Both the position numbers and the translations under genes were made by a program. A stretch of DNA of 13,961 bases from Candidatus Peregrinibacteria bacterium (GTDB lineage Bacteria > Patescibacteriota > Gracilibacteria > UBA1369 > UM-FILTER-53-11), in contig JAHFJU010000037.1 of the NCBI GenBank assembly GCA_023245725.1, forward strand, positions 1-13,961, given 5' to 3'. This document shows positions 12,805 through 13,961 of the stretch, one piece after another (position 1 is the stretch's first letter; the number at the start of each line of letters is the position of its first letter). Below the pieces are notes generated by a model. The model was not told the DNA's origin and did no database searches. It saw only the letters and a program-made list of their open reading frames with translations.

Positions 12805-13237
12805 GAAAAAAACAGCATTTAAACAGTACCACGAGGGGAGCGATTATAAGCAGACTGACTTGCAATCGGTTCGTAAGAACTTGCATGGAAAAACTCCTCT
12901 TGAGACTTTTTCTTTTGAAACTTTAAGCAGTGGCGAACACTGGGTTTCTATTGCTACTCCCGAGCTTACGGCTATTTGTCCGTTTACGGATTATCCGGAC
13001 TTTGGCCGCGTTGAAATTAAATATGTGCCGAGCGATCGTTGCCTCGAATTAAAATCTTTCAAACTTTATATAAACGCATTCCGCGATGTGAAAATTTTTC
13101 ACGAGGCGCTTACCGAAGTGATTTTTGCGGATTTTATGGCTGTGGTAAAGCCTAAAAAAGCTGTTATTGAAGTTGATATGAATGTGCGTGGAAACGTAAA
13201 GACGGTGTGTAAGAAATTTTATAAATGCGAAGGCTAG
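12803..13237 (+). CDS. queF: NADPH-dependent preQ0 reductase
   Basis: A 144-aa unimodular QueF that reduces the nitrile 7-cyano-7-deazaguanine (preQ0) to the aminomethyl compound preQ1 on the way to queuosine in tRNA. The catalytic cysteine is C59 in AICPFTDYPDFG, the proton donor D66 is seven residues on as in B. subtilis QueF, and the substrate-binding H100-E101 are 41-42 residues after C59, again the standard spacing. The QueF motif is LELKSFKLY (81-89). The frame is open to an ATG at 12725, which would add 26 residues; an AGGAG at 12716-12720 lies 3 nt before it and 6 nt before a GTG at 12728. I prefer 12803 because it gives the usual family N-terminus and length. No other queuosine gene is certain in this window. 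Confidence 0.92.
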   Translation: MKKTAFKQYHEGSDYKQTDLQSVRKNLHGKTPLETFSFETLSSGEHWVSIATPELTAICPFTDYPDFGRVEIKYVPSDRCLELKSFKLYINAFRDVKIFHEALTEVIFADFMAVVKPKKAVIEVDMNVRGNVKTVCKKFYKCEG

Positions 13238-13254
13238 ATACTGAGTGTGGTTGG

Positions 13255-13263
13255 TGTTATACT
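13255..13263 (+). promoter_or_regulatory. extended -10 promoter for the antitoxin-toxin pair
   Basis: TGTTATACT: a TG one base ahead of TATACT (five of six matches). There is no clear -35, which extended -10 promoters often lack. Transcription near 13270 would leave about 25 nt before the ATG at 13295. This makes an alternative start at 13247 unlikely, because it would lie upstream of the transcript. Confidence 0.45.
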
Positions 13264-13294
13264 AAAGTCAGACTTTATTTCCAACTTTCCGACT

Positions 13295-13543
13295 ATGAGT
13301 ACTACTACTACCGTGCGTAAGAAGGGACAGATTACTTTACCTGTAAAGGTACGCGAAGCATGCAATATTAAGGAAAATGATGAAGTCCGCATTATTCCTT
13401 TGAAAAATGGTGCTGCTTTAATAGTGCCTGTTTCAGACAGTCTTGAACTTTTGGTTGATAAAATGTCTTCAGAGGCTCGTAGAAGCGGAGTGACTCTTGA
13501 AGGCATGCTTGCTGAACTTCGCGAGATTAGAAAAAAATCTTAA
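13295..13543 (+). CDS. AbrB/MazE/SpoVT-type DNA-binding antitoxin
   Basis: An 82-aa protein with a swapped-hairpin AbrB domain at the N-terminus: VRKKGQITLPVKVREACNI, then NDEVRIIPLKNGAALIVP (about 7-50). This domain binds operator DNA as a dimer. The C-terminal 30 residues are charged and helical (LELLVDKMSSEARR, then EGMLAELREIRKK), as expected for the toxin-neutralising tail. The frame is open to an ATG at 13247, but 13295 places the domain at the usual distance from the start and fits the promoter. The PIN toxin gene begins 17 nt after its stop. The antitoxin would be expected to repress its own promoter, possibly with the toxin as corepressor. Confidence 0.88.
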   Translation: MSTTTTVRKKGQITLPVKVREACNIKENDEVRIIPLKNGAALIVPVSDSLELLVDKMSSEARRSGVTLEGMLAELREIRKKS

Positions 13544-13560
13544 TTGTAAATTTGATTTGT

Positions 13561-13961
13561 ATGTATCGTATATTTATAGATTCGAGCGTATTAATTTCAG
13601 CTGCATTGTCTTCGAAAGGAGCTTCATTTGAGTTACTTCAGATGTCGGAAAATAGAATAATAGAGGTAATTATTTCCGATGAAATAATTAAGGAGTGCAT
13701 ATCTGTTATTGATCGAAAATTGCCAAAGATAAGAGGTGATATGGTCTCACTTATCAAAAAATCAAAACTTTCAATTGTTTCATTAAAAAAATCACCGCTC
13801 ATCAAAAAGGCAAAAAGGTGGATTAGTGATGCAAATGATGCGCACGTACTTGCTGGTGCTACAAAGGCAAAGGTCGATTTTTTAGTTACACTCGACATTC
13901 GAGACTTCATTAGGGACAAATCTGTAGCAAAAAAATATGGATTGGCGATTACGAAGCCGGG
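13561..13961 (+). CDS. PIN-domain toxin (VapC-like ribonuclease), 3' end cut by the window
   Basis: Starting at ATG 13561, 133 codons are open to the window edge, giving nearly a full PIN domain (usual length 130-150 aa). The acidic metal-binding residues are in place: D7 in FIDSSVLISAAL, E45 in SDEIIKECI, D93 in DANDAHVLAGA, and D112 with D115 in LVTLDIRDF. Such toxins cleave tRNA or rRNA when freed from their antitoxin. The middle has a Lys/Ser-rich stretch (KKSKLSIVSLKKSPLIKKAK). It follows the AbrB-type antitoxin by 17 nt, the normal antitoxin-first order. The stop codon lies beyond the window, probably within a few codons. Confidence 0.88.
   Translation, partial: MYRIFIDSSVLISAALSSKGASFELLQMSENRIIEVIISDEIIKECISVIDRKLPKIRGDMVSLIKKSKLSIVSLKKSPLIKKAKRWISDANDAHVLAGATKAKVDFLVTLDIRDFIRDKSVAKKYGLAITKP

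Overview
The window is a stretch of moderately AT-rich bacterial DNA, about 14 kb, with short intergenic gaps and small compact proteins. Almost no start codon is preceded by a Shine-Dalgarno sequence. Together with the split transketolase gene, the small M16 peptidase and the many short unrecognised genes, this suggests a Patescibacteria/CPR-type genome. That placement is an inference: there is no rRNA or marker gene here to confirm it. The standard bacterial code fits, with TGA used as a real stop.

Layout. 1-2.4 kb (+): the 3' end of an unknown gene, an M16 zinc peptidase, a small membrane-anchored six-cysteine protein with its own sigma70-like promoter, and nucleoside diphosphate kinase (ndk), also with a good promoter. 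2.4-2.76 kb: a 340-bp gap holding two sizeable predicted hairpins and a TATAAT box. 2.76-8.86 kb (+): a folate cluster. It begins with an HNH endonuclease gene that overlaps pabB, followed by pabB, a GNAT acetyltransferase, an aminotransferase-IV gene (pabC), folP, a COG0720 pterin synthase, a CYTH/triphosphate-tunnel protein and folK. A small gene on the minus strand (67 aa) sits between folP and the pterin synthase. 8.86-10.34 kb (-): two unrecognised genes (95 aa then 393 aa) behind a strong promoter; they share short sequence blocks. 10.45-11.3 kb (+): the N-terminal subunit of a split transketolase, without its partner. 11.5-12.5 kb (-): an unrecognised 331-aa protein, possibly with a permuted papain-like fold. 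12.5-13.24 kb (+): queF behind an unusually structured leader. 13.25 kb to the end (+): an AbrB-type antitoxin and a PIN-domain toxin, the latter cut by the window end.

How the genes fit together. PabB and PabC make p-aminobenzoate from chorismate. The COG0720 enzyme and FolK supply and pyrophosphorylate 6-hydroxymethyl-dihydropterin. FolP joins the two halves to dihydropteroate. No folB, pabA, folE, folC or DHFR gene is present. The COG0720 protein carries a CERPHGH site that satisfies both the QueD (CxxxHGH) and the PTPS-III (ExxHGH) signatures, so it may stand in for FolB and could also serve queuosine synthesis, for which queF lies 5 kb downstream. The CYTH protein, of a family that acts on triphosphate substrates, sits between this enzyme and folK and is a candidate for an unassigned step. 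The most interesting points are this rewired pterin branch, the paired unknown genes at 8.86-10.34 kb, and the queF leader with mutually exclusive hairpins.
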